From Streptomyces sp. NBS 14/10 (GTDB lineage Bacteria; Actinomycetota; Actinomycetes; Streptomycetales; Streptomycetaceae): DNA of 64,000 nt. Every line of letters starts with the position of its first letter. Within the stretch, counting starts at the first letter, position 1. The notes under the pieces were generated by a model. It ran no database searches and was not told where the DNA came from. It saw only the letters and a program-made list of their open reading frames with translations. The stretch spans positions 124,001 to 188,000 of the forward strand of contig NZ_NCSM01000010.1 in assembly GCF_002224125.1 (NCBI RefSeq), in the 5' to 3' direction. Position numbers and translations under genes: made by a program. Of the stretch, positions 17,425 through 27,182 are shown piece by piece.

Positions 17425-18909
17425 TCACTCGCGTCTGACGCCCCACTCCACCCGCGCCGGCCCCTCGTACGCCGCCGCGTGCCGCGCCTCCCCCAGGACG
17501 AACGCGTCCGGGGCCCGGTCCAGCACGCCGCCCGACGGGTCGTCCGACCCGTCCCGGCGCACCACGTCCCGCTCGGGCACCAGCGCATCCCGCACGACCA
17601 GGGCGCACAGGTACAGCGTCCCCAGCACATGGGCGATCACCGCCAGCTGGTACCCCTCAGGCGGCAGCCCACGGTGCTGGTCACCGCTGCCCGTGTACGC
17701 GAGGTACATCCAGATCCCGAGGAAATACATCACCTCGCACGCCTGCCACACCAGGAAGTCGCGCCACCGCGGCCGGGCCAGGGCCGCCAGCGGGATCAGC
17801 CACAGCACGTACTGCGGCGAGTAGACCTTGTTGGTGATCACGAAGGCGGCGACGATCAGGAACGCGATCTGCGCCAGGCGCGGACGCCGCGGCGCGCACA
17901 GGACGAGCGCGGCGATGCCGGCGCAGGCCAGCACCATCAGCAGCGTGGCGTACACATTGACGTTGTCGAGCGGGTCCCCGGTGCGCTGGGAGACGACCAG
18001 CCAGATGGAGCCGAAGTCGACGGGCCGGTCCCGGCTGAAGGTGTAGAAGGTGAGCCAGCCCTCGCGGATGTGCAGCCCCCCGCGGCTGCTGATCATCACC
18101 GGCACGTTCACGACGAGCCAGGCCCCCAGCGCCCCGCCCAGCGCCGTCCCGAAGGCGCGCAGCCGGCCGGCCCGCAGGCACAGCACCAACAGCGCCCCGA
18201 GCAGCAGCACCGGATAGAACTTCGCGGCCGTCGCCAGCCCCAGCAGGATGCCCGCCGCCAGCGGACGGCTGCGCGACCACATCAGGATGCCGGCGGACGT
18301 GAGCGCGACCGCGAAGAGATCCCAGTTGACGGTCGCGGTGAGCGCGAAGGCGGGGGCGAGGGCGACCAGCAGGGCGTCCCAGGGGCGGCGGCGGTGCGTA
18401 CGGGAGACACAGACGGCGACGACCGCAGCGCAGACCATGAGCATGCCCGCGTTGACCATCCAGTAGATCTGCTCCTGGTGCTGGAGGGATCCGCTGTGCG
18501 GGGTGAGCCGGGCGGCGACCTCCATGAAAAGGCCGGTGAGGACCGGGTACTCCAGGTAGTCCATTCCGTCCGCGGCGCCCGGTATACGGTCGAAGTACGG
18601 AACGACGTTCTCCGCGAAGCCGCGGCCCGCATACAGGTGCGGCATATCGGAGTAGCAGGCGTGGGTGTACTGGGCGGTGGCTTCGTAGAACCAGCCGCCG
18701 TTGTAACAGGGCACCTTCTGCACCATGCCGAGGGCAAACATCCCAATGGCGACGAGCGCGATGATCCGCACCGGCGTCCACCAGCTGACCCCGAGCAGCG
18801 CCCGGCGCCCGGCCGGCCCGCCGATCAGCTCGCTGCCGGCCGCCGCCACCGCGTCTTCGGCGGTCGGCCGTACGGGCTCGGCCCCCGGGTCCTTGCGCAC
18901 GCTCGTCAT
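17425..18909 (-). CDS. Integral membrane glycosyltransferase, GT87-type (DUF2029)
   Basis: The 494-residue protein has about 10 to 12 transmembrane helices and a large loop after the first helix, with MDYLEYPVLTGLFMEVAARL. It also has helices such as AGILLGLATAAKFYPVLLLGALLVLCL; the KFYP motif after an Ala-rich helix is typical of GT87 polyprenol-phosphate-mannose-dependent mannosyltransferases. These act on the outer membrane face using lipid-linked sugars. The acceptor is unknown. The ATG at 18907-18909 is chosen as the nearest start before the first helix; upstream frame has no domain. It follows the PBP gene on the same strand but is separated by a terminator. Confidence 0.8.
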   Translation of the reverse strand: MTSVRKDPGAEPVRPTAEDAVAAAGSELIGGPAGRRALLGVSWWTPVRIIALVAIGMFALGMVQKVPCYNGGWFYEATAQYTHACYSDMPHLYAGRGFAENVVPYFDRIPGAADGMDYLEYPVLTGLFMEVAARLTPHSGSLQHQEQIYWMVNAGMLMVCAAVVAVCVSRTHRRRPWDALLVALAPAFALTATVNWDLFAVALTSAGILMWSRSRPLAAGILLGLATAAKFYPVLLLGALLVLCLRAGRLRAFGTALGGALGAWLVVNVPVMISSRGGLHIREGWLTFYTFSRDRPVDFGSIWLVVSQRTGDPLDNVNVYATLLMVLACAGIAALVLCAPRRPRLAQIAFLIVAAFVITNKVYSPQYVLWLIPLAALARPRWRDFLVWQACEVMYFLGIWMYLAYTGSGDQHRGLPPEGYQLAVIAHVLGTLYLCALVVRDALVPERDVVRRDGSDDPSGGVLDRAPDAFVLGEARHAAAYEGPARVEWGVRRE

Positions 18910-19065
18910 GGCCCCATCCTGCCGTACGAGCCGGGCGAAGGCCGTGAGGCCCGCCCCCAGAGCCCTGGACGGCAAAGGGGTCCAGGAAAAGGCCGGGGGA
19001 GGGCCGGGGAGGGCCCTGGAGACCCCTGGGAAGGCCCGTGCGGGCCAAGACCCGGAGAACAACGG

Positions 19066-19108
19066 CGGCGGCCGCGCCGGAGCGAGTGACGCTCCGGCGC
19101 GGCCGCCG
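19066..19108 (-). terminator. Hairpin terminator after the PBP gene
   Basis: Perfect 19-base arms, cggcggccgcgccggagcg (19066-19084) and its complement (19090-19108), enclose a 5-base loop. It sits 35 bases beyond the PBP stop codon and upstream of the glycosyltransferase gene, so the two are likely separate transcripts. Confidence 0.88.
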
Positions 19109-19142
19109 GTGGTGGTGGGGCGAGGGTCGCTCGCCGGAGGGG

Positions 19143-21851
19143 TCAGTCGCCTCCGCCGCCTCCGCCGAACCAGCCGCCGTTGTCGCTGCTCGGCGGTTCC
19201 GTGGTCGGAGTACTGGTGCTGCCGCCCGGGCCTCCGTTGCCTCCGTTGCCGTTGCCTCCGTTGCCGTTGCCTCCGTTGGCGTTGGCTCCGCCGTTGTCGT
19301 TACAGCCGAAGTCCAGCGGGTCACAGGTCTGCGTCGGGGACGGGCTGGTGGTCGGCGTCTCCGACGACGGCGTCTCCGACGGGGACTCGGAAGTCGTCTC
19401 GGACGGGGGCTTTGAGGTGGTCGTGGAGGGCGGCGGGGTCGGGCTCGCTCCGTCGCCGAAGACCTTCTTGCCGATCGGGCCGGGCTTCGGGAAGTTCACG
19501 ACCTCCTTGCCCTTCATCGCCTCGCGCATGTAGTCGGCCCAGATCTCGGCCGGGAACGAGGCTCCGTGGATCGACGCCTCCGGTCGGCCGGTGCCCACGC
19601 CGCGCATGGAGAGGAATTTCTGCTTCTTGGCCTTGTCGTCCACCCGCCACATACCGATCGCGGTGGACAGCTGCGGGGTGTAGCCGGAGAACCAGGCCGA
19701 CTTGTTCTCGTCGGTGGTACCGGTCTTGCCCGCGGCGGGACGGCCGATCTGCGCCGAGGTACCGGTGCCGTGCTCGACGACGTTCTTCAGGACGTCGGTG
19801 ACGTTGTCGGCCACGTCCGCGTCGAACGCCGTCGTGAGCTTCGCCTCCTCCTCGTGGTTGTAGACCTCCTCGCCCTTGTGCTCGATCGTCTCGACCGAGT
19901 ACGGATCGGCCTGCTTACCGCTGGCCGCGAAGGTCGCGTACGCACCGGCGAGCCGGATGGCGCTGGGGGCCGAGGTGCCCAGGGAGAACGTCGGAGTGAT
20001 CGAGGCCATCTGGTCCTTGCTGAGACCCGCGGCGATCGCCGCCTGCTGCACCTTGTCGGTGCCGACGTCCATGCCGAGTTGGATGTATGGGGTGTTCACC
20101 GAGTACTGCATCGCGGTGCGCAGGGTGATCTTGCCCCGGTCCTCGTCACCGTCGTTCCGCTGGTGCCACTCCTTGCCGTCCTTGTCGTGCCAGACGGTCC
20201 CGTTGTAATCCCGCAGCGTCAGCTTGTTGTCGCCGTCGTAGACGCTGTTGGGGGAGACGGGGGTACGCATCGAGTCGGGTTGCTCGCGATCCCCCTCCTT
20301 GTCGCGCACGCCGTCTCTCATGGCGGCGGCCAGCACGAAGGGCTTGAAGGTGGAGCCCACCTGGACACCGGTGTAGTCGGCGTTGTTGGTGTAGTGCTCC
20401 AGGGCGTTCTTGCCGCCGTATATGGCGACGATCTTGCCCGTCTTGGGTTCCACCGAGGCCCCGCCGAACTGCACATACTTGTCGTACTTCGGCCGCAGCT
20501 TCGGGTTGATGTTCTCCTTGGACACCTTCTTCACGGCCGTCTCGAGCAGCTTCATCCTCTTGCGGTCGAAGGTGGTGTGGATCTGGTAGCCACCCTTGTC
20601 CAGCATGTTCTTGGTGATCTTGGTGTTCGCGACGATGTAGTTGTCGGCGAGCTGGGTGAGATAGCCGATCTGGCCTTCCTTGTTCGTGGCGATCTGCAGA
20701 TCCCGGGGCATCGGGAACTTCGCGGCGATCGCCTTCTGCCGGTCGGCCTCCTTCATCTTCCCGACCTCGACCTCGCGCTTGAGGATCCACGCCCAGCGCG
20801 TCTTGGCCCGCTTGAGGTTCGCCTCCTTGCTCGCGGCGGGGCCGTAGCCGCCTGCCGGGTCATAGAGGTCGGGGCCGTTGAGGGTCGCGGCGAGGAAGGC
20901 GCTCTGGCTCGGCGTCAGATTCTTGCAGTCCGTGTTGTAGTACGCGCGGGCCGCCGCCTGGCAGCCGTAGGCGCCGCGCCCGTAGTACGCGGTGTTCAGA
21001 TAGCCGGCGAGAATGTCGCCCTTCTCCATGGTCGAGCCGACCTTGACGGAGATGAACAGCTCCTTGACCTTGCGCGTGAGCGTCTGCGACTGGTCCAGGT
21101 AGGTGTTCTTCACGAACTGCTGGGTGATGGTGGAACCACTCTGTGTGGCCCCGCCCTTGGCCATGTTCACGACCGCGCGGGCGATACCCATCGGGTCGAC
21201 GCCGGGGTCGTCGTAGAAACTGGCGTTCTCCGCGGAGATCACCGCGTTCTGCAGGTCCTTGTCTATGTCGTTCAGCGGCACGATCTGGCGGTTGAGGTCA
21301 CCGCTACCGCCCGAGACCACCATCTGCGTGTTGTCGGACCAGTAGTAGACGTTCTTCTCGACCCTGGACGCGGCCTGTGCCGTGGGAACCTCCACCAGCC
21401 ACAGCCCGATGCCCACGGCGCCGATGAGCATCACGAAGAAGAAGAGGAAGGTCCCGGTCACCAGCTTCCAGGACGGGACCCAGCGCCGGAAACCGTCCTT
21501 GCCCGCGCGCGGGTAGTCGATGAAGCGCTTCTTCGCGGGGCGCCCATCACCCCCCGCTCCACGGCCGCGACCGCCACCGCCGCCGGCACGCCGGCCGCCG
21601 CCGTGGCCACCGCGGCCCGCGCCCCCGGCATCGGGATCGGCTCCTCGTCTGCGGCCGGTGCCGCGCTGTGCGGCGCGCCGGGCTTCGGCCCGGCCGCCGT
21701 AAGGACGCTCCTCCCCGTGTGAGGCGGATTCCGACCCGGTGGCGCTATGCGGTTGGGCCGCGCGGCGGCCTGAAGGCTGCTGCGCGGCGCGCCGGGCCGC
21801 TGCTCGTCCACCGCTCTGTGGCTGCGGCGGCTTGCGACGGTGCTCGCTCAT
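19143..21851 (-). CDS. Bifunctional penicillin-binding protein (glycosyltransferase GT51 + transpeptidase, class A PBP)
   Basis: The 902-residue protein has an Arg/Gly-rich cytoplasmic tail, one transmembrane helix near residues 130-152, a GT51 domain with catalytic Glu in SAENASFYDDPGVDP (about 208), and a transpeptidase domain. Its motifs are STFK (Ser500), SVN (Ser584) and KTG (Lys709). The last 90 residues are Ser/Thr/Pro-rich and end in Asn-Gly-Gly repeats. The GT51 motif has E-N-x-x-F rather than the common E-D-x-x-F. The protein polymerises and cross-links peptidoglycan outside the membrane. The ATG at 21849-21851 is preceded by gaggag. Class A PBPs next to PadR and ino1 are conserved in Streptomyces. 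Confidence 0.93.
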   Translation of the reverse strand: MSEHRRKPPQPQSGGRAAARRAAQQPSGRRAAQPHSATGSESASHGEERPYGGRAEARRAAQRGTGRRRGADPDAGGAGRGGHGGGRRAGGGGGRGRGAGGDGRPAKKRFIDYPRAGKDGFRRWVPSWKLVTGTFLFFFVMLIGAVGIGLWLVEVPTAQAASRVEKNVYYWSDNTQMVVSGGSGDLNRQIVPLNDIDKDLQNAVISAENASFYDDPGVDPMGIARAVVNMAKGGATQSGSTITQQFVKNTYLDQSQTLTRKVKELFISVKVGSTMEKGDILAGYLNTAYYGRGAYGCQAAARAYYNTDCKNLTPSQSAFLAATLNGPDLYDPAGGYGPAASKEANLKRAKTRWAWILKREVEVGKMKEADRQKAIAAKFPMPRDLQIATNKEGQIGYLTQLADNYIVANTKITKNMLDKGGYQIHTTFDRKRMKLLETAVKKVSKENINPKLRPKYDKYVQFGGASVEPKTGKIVAIYGGKNALEHYTNNADYTGVQVGSTFKPFVLAAAMRDGVRDKEGDREQPDSMRTPVSPNSVYDGDNKLTLRDYNGTVWHDKDGKEWHQRNDGDEDRGKITLRTAMQYSVNTPYIQLGMDVGTDKVQQAAIAAGLSKDQMASITPTFSLGTSAPSAIRLAGAYATFAASGKQADPYSVETIEHKGEEVYNHEEEAKLTTAFDADVADNVTDVLKNVVEHGTGTSAQIGRPAAGKTGTTDENKSAWFSGYTPQLSTAIGMWRVDDKAKKQKFLSMRGVGTGRPEASIHGASFPAEIWADYMREAMKGKEVVNFPKPGPIGKKVFGDGASPTPPPSTTTSKPPSETTSESPSETPSSETPTTSPSPTQTCDPLDFGCNDNGGANANGGNGNGGNGNGGNGGPGGSTSTPTTEPPSSDNGGWFGGGGGGD

Positions 21852-22207
21852 GGAACGACTACTCCTCGGGCAGGCGCTATCGCCTGAAAGCGGCAGGTGG
21901 CTTCCGGTCCCCCCGATGTGCGCTCCGGCCGCCACCGGCAACCGGGCACACTGCATCCAGGACGAGGACGCCTGCGGGCGTCGCTTGGTTCCCAGTGCTG
22001 TGCATGGCGAACAGAGTACGCACGGTCAAAACCAGCGAAGGCGTGATCTTCACTCCATAACAGTCAGTTCGCGTCCCACGAATTGGTGATGTGACGCCAT
22101 TCACCATGGCTCCCCTTGTTCCCACCAGGATCACGGTTCTATCGTCTGGATGTATCGAGCCGATACATCAGCTCGGCATAAAGGACTGGGAGACAGGAGA
22201 GGCGGGA
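21852..22207. other. Divergent PBP/PadR intergenic region
   Basis: This 356-base stretch has no supported gene. It must contain promoters for the leftward PBP gene and the rightward padR-ino1 pair. Its main visible element is the palindrome at 22149-22169. Confidence 0.5.
22149..22169. promoter_or_regulatory. Probable PadR operator
   Basis: The arms gatgtatcg (22149-22157) and cgatacatc (22161-22169) are a perfect 9-base inverted repeat around a 3-base spacer. It contains atgt and acat halves typical of PadR sites, and lies 39 bases before the PadR start codon. Autorepression is likely. Confidence 0.7.
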
Positions 22208-22936
22208 ATGGGCAGACGCTCGGGCATCCTTGAGTTCGCCGTCCTCGGCCTGCTCCGCGAGTCCCCGATGCACGGTTATGAGCTGCGGAAACGCCTCAAC
22301 ACCTCGCTTGGGGTGTTCCGTGCGTTCAGTTACGGCAGCCTCTATCCATGCCTCAAGACGCTGGTCGCCAATGGCTGGTTGATCGAGGAGCCCGGCAGCG
22401 CGCCCGAGGATGCTCTCGCGGCGACGCTCGCCGGCCGCCGCGCGAAAATCGTCTACCGGTTGACGGCGGAGGGGAAAGAGCGCTTCGAGGAGTTGCTCGC
22501 CCACACCGGCCCGGACGCGTGGGAGGACGAGCACTTTGGCGTCCGCTTCGCCTTCTTCGGTCAGACGTCGCGGGATGTGCGGATGCGGGTCCTGGAGGGG
22601 CGGCGCAGCCGCCTCGAGGAGCGCCTGGAGAAGATGCGCGCTTCTTTGGCCCGTACCCGTGAGCGGCTCGATGATTACACCCTCGAGCTGCAGCGGCATG
22701 GCATGGAGTCGGTGGAGCGTGAAGTCCGCTGGCTGAACGAGCTGATTGAGAGCGAGCGGGCCGGGCGCGATCAGCGCGACGGCCCCGTGGGCCAGGACCG
22801 GTCTCAGGAGCAGGAGCTGGACCGGTCACCCGAGCTGGCCCCGCCAGGAGAGCAGGACCAGTCAGGAGATACGGGCGGCCTGCCCCGGCACCGGGGTGGT
22901 TCCCGGCCGGATCCGTCCGATGACACCGCCAAATGA
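22208..22936 (+). CDS. PadR-family transcriptional regulator
   Basis: The 242-residue protein has an N-terminal PadR winged helix ([25 protein letters not shown], then [20 protein letters not shown]) and a helical dimerisation domain with [23 protein letters not shown] hydrophilic tail of about 60 residues, rich in Gln, Asp and Gly, is extra. The ATG at 22208 follows caggagaggcgg. A perfect palindrome just upstream is the likely operator. The inositol-phosphate synthase gene starts 50 bases after its stop, so PadR probably regulates inositol synthesis along with itself. Confidence 0.9.
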   Translation: MGRRSGILEFAVLGLLRESPMHGYELRKRLNTSLGVFRAFSYGSLYPCLKTLVANGWLIEEPGSAPEDALAATLAGRRAKIVYRLTAEGKERFEELLAHTGPDAWEDEHFGVRFAFFGQTSRDVRMRVLEGRRSRLEERLEKMRASLARTRERLDDYTLELQRHGMESVEREVRWLNELIESERAGRDQRDGPVGQDRSQEQELDRSPELAPPGEQDQSGDTGGLPRHRGGSRPDPSDDTAK

Positions 22937-22986
22937 GGCCCCGCATCCCGCAGGGCTTCGTCGAGTACACACAGGGAGCAACCGGA

Positions 22987-24069
22987 ATGGGTTCGGTTCG
23001 TGTAGCCATCGTCGGCGTGGGCAACTGCGCCGCCTCGCTGGTGCAGGGCGTCGAGTTCTACAAGGACGCCGACCCGGATACCCGCGTGCCGGGTCTGATG
23101 CACGTCCAGTTCGGCGACTATCACGTGCGTGACGTGGAGTTCGTGGCCGCGTTCGACGTGGACGCGAAGAAGGTCGGCCTCGACCTCGCCGACGCGATCG
23201 GCGCCAGCGAGAACAACACCATCAAGATCTGCGACGTGCCCTCGACCGGTGTCACCGTCCAGCGCGGCCACACCCTCGACGGTCTGGGCAAGTACTACCG
23301 CCAGACGATCGACGAGTCCGAGGAGACCCCGGTCGACGTCGTCCAGATCCTCAAGGACAAGCAGGTCGACGTTCTGGTCTGCTACCTCCCGGTGGGTTCC
23401 GAGGACGCCGCGAAGTTCTACGCCCAGTGCGCCATCGACGCCAAGGTCGCCTTCGTCAACGCGCTTCCGGTCTTCATCGCCGGCACCAAGGAGTGGGCGG
23501 ACAAGTTCACCGAGGCGGGCGTGCCGATCGTCGGAGACGACATCAAGTCGCAGGTCGGTGCCACGATCACGCACCGGGTGCTGACCAAGCTGTTCGAGGA
23601 CCGCGGTGTGGTCCTGGACCGCACCATGCAGCTGAACGTCGGCGGCAACATGGACTTCAAGAACATGCTGGAGCGTGAGCGCCTGGAGTCCAAGAAGATC
23701 TCCAAGACGCAGGCCGTCACCTCCCAGATCACGGACCGCGAGCTGGGCGCCGACAACGTGCACATCGGCCCGTCCGACTTCGTGGCCTGGCTGGACGACC
23801 GCAAGTGGGCCTACGTCCGGCTCGAGGGCCGCGCGTTCGGCGATGTCCCGCTGAACCTGGAGTACAAGCTCGAGGTGTGGGACTCCCCGAACTCCGCGGG
23901 CGTCATCATCGACGCGGTGCGCGCCGCGAAGATCGCCAAGGACCGCGGCATCGGGGGCCCGATCCTCTCGGCCTCCTCGTACTTCATGAAGTCGCCGCCG
24001 GTGCAGTACTTCGACGACCAGGCGCGGGAGAGCGTCGAGAAGTTCATCAAGGGTGAAGTCGAGCGCTAA
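22987..24069 (+). CDS. ino1: Myo-inositol-1-phosphate synthase
   Basis: The 360-residue protein begins [22 protein letters not shown], the NAD-binding site of the actinobacterial Ino1 family. It also has [21 protein letters not shown] and [29 protein letters not shown], matching the catalytic Lys-rich region. It converts glucose-6-phosphate to 1D-myo-inositol-3-phosphate, the precursor of phosphatidylinositol and mycothiol in actinobacteria. The ATG at 22987 follows ggagcaaccgga. It is downstream of padR in one transcript and is ended by a hairpin. Confidence 0.95.
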   Translation: MGSVRVAIVGVGNCAASLVQGVEFYKDADPDTRVPGLMHVQFGDYHVRDVEFVAAFDVDAKKVGLDLADAIGASENNTIKICDVPSTGVTVQRGHTLDGLGKYYRQTIDESEETPVDVVQILKDKQVDVLVCYLPVGSEDAAKFYAQCAIDAKVAFVNALPVFIAGTKEWADKFTEAGVPIVGDDIKSQVGATITHRVLTKLFEDRGVVLDRTMQLNVGGNMDFKNMLERERLESKKISKTQAVTSQITDRELGADNVHIGPSDFVAWLDDRKWAYVRLEGRAFGDVPLNLEYKLEVWDSPNSAGVIIDAVRAAKIAKDRGIGGPILSASSYFMKSPPVQYFDDQARESVEKFIKGEVER

Positions 24070-24104
24070 GCGAGACAAGGCGCTGTGCGTTAACACGGCT
24101 TGAT

Positions 24105-24139
24105 CACGGGCCTCCGGGTAATCCACCCGGAGGCCCGTG
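24105..24139 (+). terminator. Hairpin terminator after ino1
   Basis: Perfect 14-base arms, cacgggcctccggg (24105-24118) and cccggaggcccgtg (24126-24139), with a 7-base loop, lie 35 bases after the ino1 stop and before the MFS start at 24160. Confidence 0.88.
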
Positions 24140-24159
24140 TGGTGTGTGAGGCTGGCGCC

Positions 24160-25491
24160 ATGCCCGTTGTGCGTGACCTCCGCGTACTGCTACAGCTGCG
24201 CGACTTCCGGCACCTTCTGGCCGTTCGCCTGCTGTCCCAGACGGCCGACGGCGTCTACCAGGTCGCGCTGGCCACCCATGTGGTCTTCTCCCCCGAGAAG
24301 GAGACCTCAGCCGCGGCGATCGCCTCCGCCATGGCGGTCCTCCTGCTCCCCTATTCCCTGCTGGGCCCCTTCGCCGGGGTCCTGCTGGACCGGTGGCGCC
24401 GCCGCCAGGTCCTTCTCCACGGCAACGCGCTGCGTTCCGCGCTGGCCGCCGGGACGGCCGTTCTGATCCTCGCGCAGGTCCCCGACTGGCTCTTCTACGT
24501 CTCCGCCTTGTCGGTCACGGGCGTCAACCGCTTCGTACTGGCCGGGCTCGCCGCCTCGCTGCCGCGCGTCGTCGACAGCCAGGAACGCTTGGTCATGGCC
24601 AACTCCCTGTCCCCGACCGCGGGAACGCTCGCGGCCACCCTTGGCGGCGCCCTGGCCCTCGTCGTGCGCATCGCGGTCCCGGACGGCGCGTCGTCGGACG
24701 CCGTTGTGGTCCTGATGGGCGCGGCGCTCTATCTCAGCGCCGCGATCGCTGCGCTACGGATGGCGCCCGGACTGCTGGGGCCCGACCCGTCGGCGCTCCA
24801 GCCGCGTCTGCGTGCGGCCCTGTTGAGCACCGTACGCGGCCTGGTCGCCGGTGTGCGCCATCTCCTGGAGCGCCGGGATCCCACGGTGGCTCTGGCGGGG
24901 ATGACCGCGATGCGCTTCTGCTACGGCGCGCTGACGGTGATGGTGTTGATGCTCTGCCGATACGCATGGGCCAAGACCGAGTCGGAGGGCTTGGCGCTCC
25001 TGGGATTCGCCGTGGCCATCTCAGGCGCGGGCTTCTTCGCGGCGGCGGTGGTCACGCCCGGGGCGGTGGCCCGGCTGAGCCCCGCCTCCGACTCGGACGG
25101 CCGACTGCGCTGGATGGTGGTGTGCGCGGCGGCGGCGACCGTTTTGGTGCCGGGGCTGGGGCTGTTCTTCGAACCGGCTCCGATGCTCGCCGCCGCCTTC
25201 GTTCTCGGACTCGTCACCCAGGGCGCCAAGATCTCCACCGACACCGTGGTGCAGTCCTCGATCGCCGACGGCTTCCGCGGCCGGATCTTCTCCCTGTACG
25301 ACGTCCTCTTCAATGCGGCCTTCGTCGGGGGAGCGGCGGTCGCCGCACTGACACTGCCCCCCGACGGACGCTCGGTCACCCTGGTGATCCTGGTGGCCGT
25401 GCTCTACGCGGCGACCGCCCTCGTCGCCATGTTTCACGTGAAACATGGCGAGCGCGAGGCGGGGCGGACCGATGTTTCACGTGAAACCTGA
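24160..25491 (+). CDS. MFS transporter; C-terminal tail encoded across two parS sites
   Basis: The 443-residue protein has about 12 hydrophobic segments, starting with LLAVRLLSQTADGVYQVAL, and DRWRRRQVLL between helices 2 and 3 resembles MFS motif A. It looks like the Ras-family (MFS_3) of permeases; the substrate is unknown. The last 20 residues are MFHVKHGEREAGRTDVSRET. FHVKH (425-429) and VSRET (439-443) are the translations of two parS sites, so the end of the gene is shaped by chromosome-segregation DNA. It stands between a terminator and the cca gene, which runs the opposite way. Confidence 0.82.
   Translation: MPVVRDLRVLLQLRDFRHLLAVRLLSQTADGVYQVALATHVVFSPEKETSAAAIASAMAVLLLPYSLLGPFAGVLLDRWRRRQVLLHGNALRSALAAGTAVLILAQVPDWLFYVSALSVTGVNRFVLAGLAASLPRVVDSQERLVMANSLSPTAGTLAATLGGALALVVRIAVPDGASSDAVVVLMGAALYLSAAIAALRMAPGLLGPDPSALQPRLRAALLSTVRGLVAGVRHLLERRDPTVALAGMTAMRFCYGALTVMVLMLCRYAWAKTESEGLALLGFAVAISGAGFFAAAVVTPGAVARLSPASDSDGRLRWMVVCAAAATVLVPGLGLFFEPAPMLAAAFVLGLVTQGAKISTDTVVQSSIADGFRGRIFSLYDVLFNAAFVGGAAVAALTLPPDGRSVTLVILVAVLYAATALVAMFHVKHGEREAGRTDVSRET
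25431..25444. other. parS centromere site within the MFS gene
   Basis: Perfect gtttcacgtgaaac, read in frame as part of Met-Phe-His-Val-Lys-His in the last 20 codons of the MFS gene. Confidence 0.95.
25474..25487. other. parS centromere site at the MFS gene stop
   Basis: Perfect gtttcacgtgaaac encoding the final residues Val-Ser-Arg-Glu-Thr; the stop codon follows directly. Confidence 0.95.
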
Positions 25492-25512
25492 TGCGCCAGC
25501 TCCGTAGACGCT

Positions 25513-27003
25513 TCAGCCCTGAGGCTGAGCCGCCCACCAGTCCTGGAGCGCCGTGACTGCGGCGTCCCGCTCCATGGGGCCGTGCTCCAGGCGCAGCTCC
25601 AGCAGATGCTTGTACGCCTTGCCGACCTGCGGGCCCGGCCCGATCCCGAGAATCTTCATGATCTCGTTGCCGTCCAGGTCCGGCCGGATGGCATCCAGCT
25701 GCTCCTGCTGCTGCAACCGCGCGATGCGCTCCTCCAGCCCGTCGTACGCGCGCGACAGAGCGCCGGCCTTCCTCTTATTACGCGTGGTGCAGTCCGAGCG
25801 GGTCAGCTTGTGCAGCCGCTCCAGGAGTGGCCCCGCGTCCCGTACATAGCGCCGTACCGCCGAGTCCGTCCATTCGCCGGTGCCATAGCCGTGGAAGCGC
25901 AAGTGCAGCTCGACCAAATGGGAGACGTCCTTCACCAGCTCATTGGAGTACTTGAGCTTGGTCATCCGCGACTTGGTCATCTTGGCGCCCACCACCTCAT
26001 GGTGGTGGAAGGAGACCCGGCCGTCCTTCTCGAAGCGGCGCGTCTTGGGCTTCCCGATGTCATGCAGCAGGGCCGCCAGCCGCAGCACCAGATCGGGCCC
26101 GTCCTTCTCCAGGGCGATGGCCTGCTCCAGCACGGTCAGCGTGTGCTCGTACACATCCTTGTGACGGTGGTGCTCATCACGCTCCAGGCGCAGCGCCGGA
26201 AGCTCCGGGAGGACATGGTCGGCGAGCCCGGTGTCGACCAGGAGCCGCAGCCCCTTGACGGGGTGGGCGGCCAGGATCAGCTTGTTGAGCTCGTCACGTA
26301 CCCGCTCCGCCGAGACGATCTCGATCCGCCCGGCCATCGCCTTCATCGCGGCGATCACCTCGGGCGCCACACCGAAGTCGAGCTGGGCCGCGAAGCGCGC
26401 GGCGCGCATCATCCGCAGCGGGTCGTCGGAGAAGGACTCCTCAGGGGTGCCGGGTGTACGCAGCACCTTCGCGGCGAGGTCTTCCAGGCCGTTGTACGGG
26501 TCGATGAATTCCTTCCGCGGGAGCGCGACGGCCATCGCGTTGACCGTGAAGTCCCGACGGACCAGGTCCTCGTCGATGGAGTCGCCGTACGAGACCTCGG
26601 GCTTCCTCGACGTACGGTCGTACGCTTCTGACCGATAAGTCGTGATTTCGATCTGGAAGCTCTGACTCGCCCCGTTTCCGTTCCCGCCTTCCTTACGGCA
26701 GCCGACCGTGCCGAAGGCGATGCCGACCTCCCAGACCGCGTCGGCCCACGGACGGACGATCTTCAGCACGTCCTCCGGACGTGCGTCCGTGGTGAAATCC
26801 AGATCGTTACCAAGACGGCCCAGAAGCGCATCCCGTACCGATCCGCCGACCAGGGCAAGGCCGAACCCGGCCGCCTCGAAGCGGCGGGCGAGGTCGTCGG
26901 CTACGGGAGACACCCGCAGGAGCTCGCCCACGGCGCGGCGCTGCACCTGGCTGAGCTCGTTGTTCGACTGCGGGTAGTGGCTGTCAGTGTTGGCGTTCGG
27001 CAC
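25513..27003 (-). CDS. cca: CCA tRNA nucleotidyltransferase
   Basis: The 496-residue protein has the nucleotidyltransferase head LVGGSVRDALLGRLGNDLDFTTDA with the catalytic D-x-D pair, the tRNA-recognition region with RMMRAARFAAQLDF, and an HD domain with LLHDIGKPKTRRFE. It adds or repairs the 3'-terminal CCA of tRNAs, which both tRNA genes in this window need because they do not encode a complete CCA. The GTG at 27001-27003 (Val-Pro-Asn-Ala-Asn) is chosen because the in-frame extension beyond it crosses the divergent promoter region. Position between an MFS gene and DUF6049 is conserved in actinobacteria. Confidence 0.93.
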   Translation of the reverse strand: MPNANTDSHYPQSNNELSQVQRRAVGELLRVSPVADDLARRFEAAGFGLALVGGSVRDALLGRLGNDLDFTTDARPEDVLKIVRPWADAVWEVGIAFGTVGCRKEGGNGNGASQSFQIEITTYRSEAYDRTSRKPEVSYGDSIDEDLVRRDFTVNAMAVALPRKEFIDPYNGLEDLAAKVLRTPGTPEESFSDDPLRMMRAARFAAQLDFGVAPEVIAAMKAMAGRIEIVSAERVRDELNKLILAAHPVKGLRLLVDTGLADHVLPELPALRLERDEHHRHKDVYEHTLTVLEQAIALEKDGPDLVLRLAALLHDIGKPKTRRFEKDGRVSFHHHEVVGAKMTKSRMTKLKYSNELVKDVSHLVELHLRFHGYGTGEWTDSAVRRYVRDAGPLLERLHKLTRSDCTTRNKRKAGALSRAYDGLEERIARLQQQEQLDAIRPDLDGNEIMKILGIGPGPQVGKAYKHLLELRLEHGPMERDAAVTALQDWWAAQPQG

Positions 27004-27182
27004 AACAGAACAGGGTACGTGGCCGCACGCCCCGGAGCCTCCTCGCCGACCCGACGCATCGAACCGGTGACGATCTTGTGGAGCCCTCCACAGCACTTCA
27101 TCACAGCGGGCATCGTTACCATTTCGTGGACGTATTTTGTGGGACGACTGACGATCACTGACGACGAGGGACGGGCGAGCGC

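Noticed and set aside
14403..17630. Very long open frame on the minus strand (over 1000 codons)
   Set aside because: It is antisense to femX and the racemase-like gene, has no recognisable domain, and reflects the high G+C third codon positions of the real genes.
24100..24159. Upstream in-frame start for the MFS gene at 24160
   Set aside because: It would place the ino1 terminator inside the coding region and lacks a ribosome binding site.
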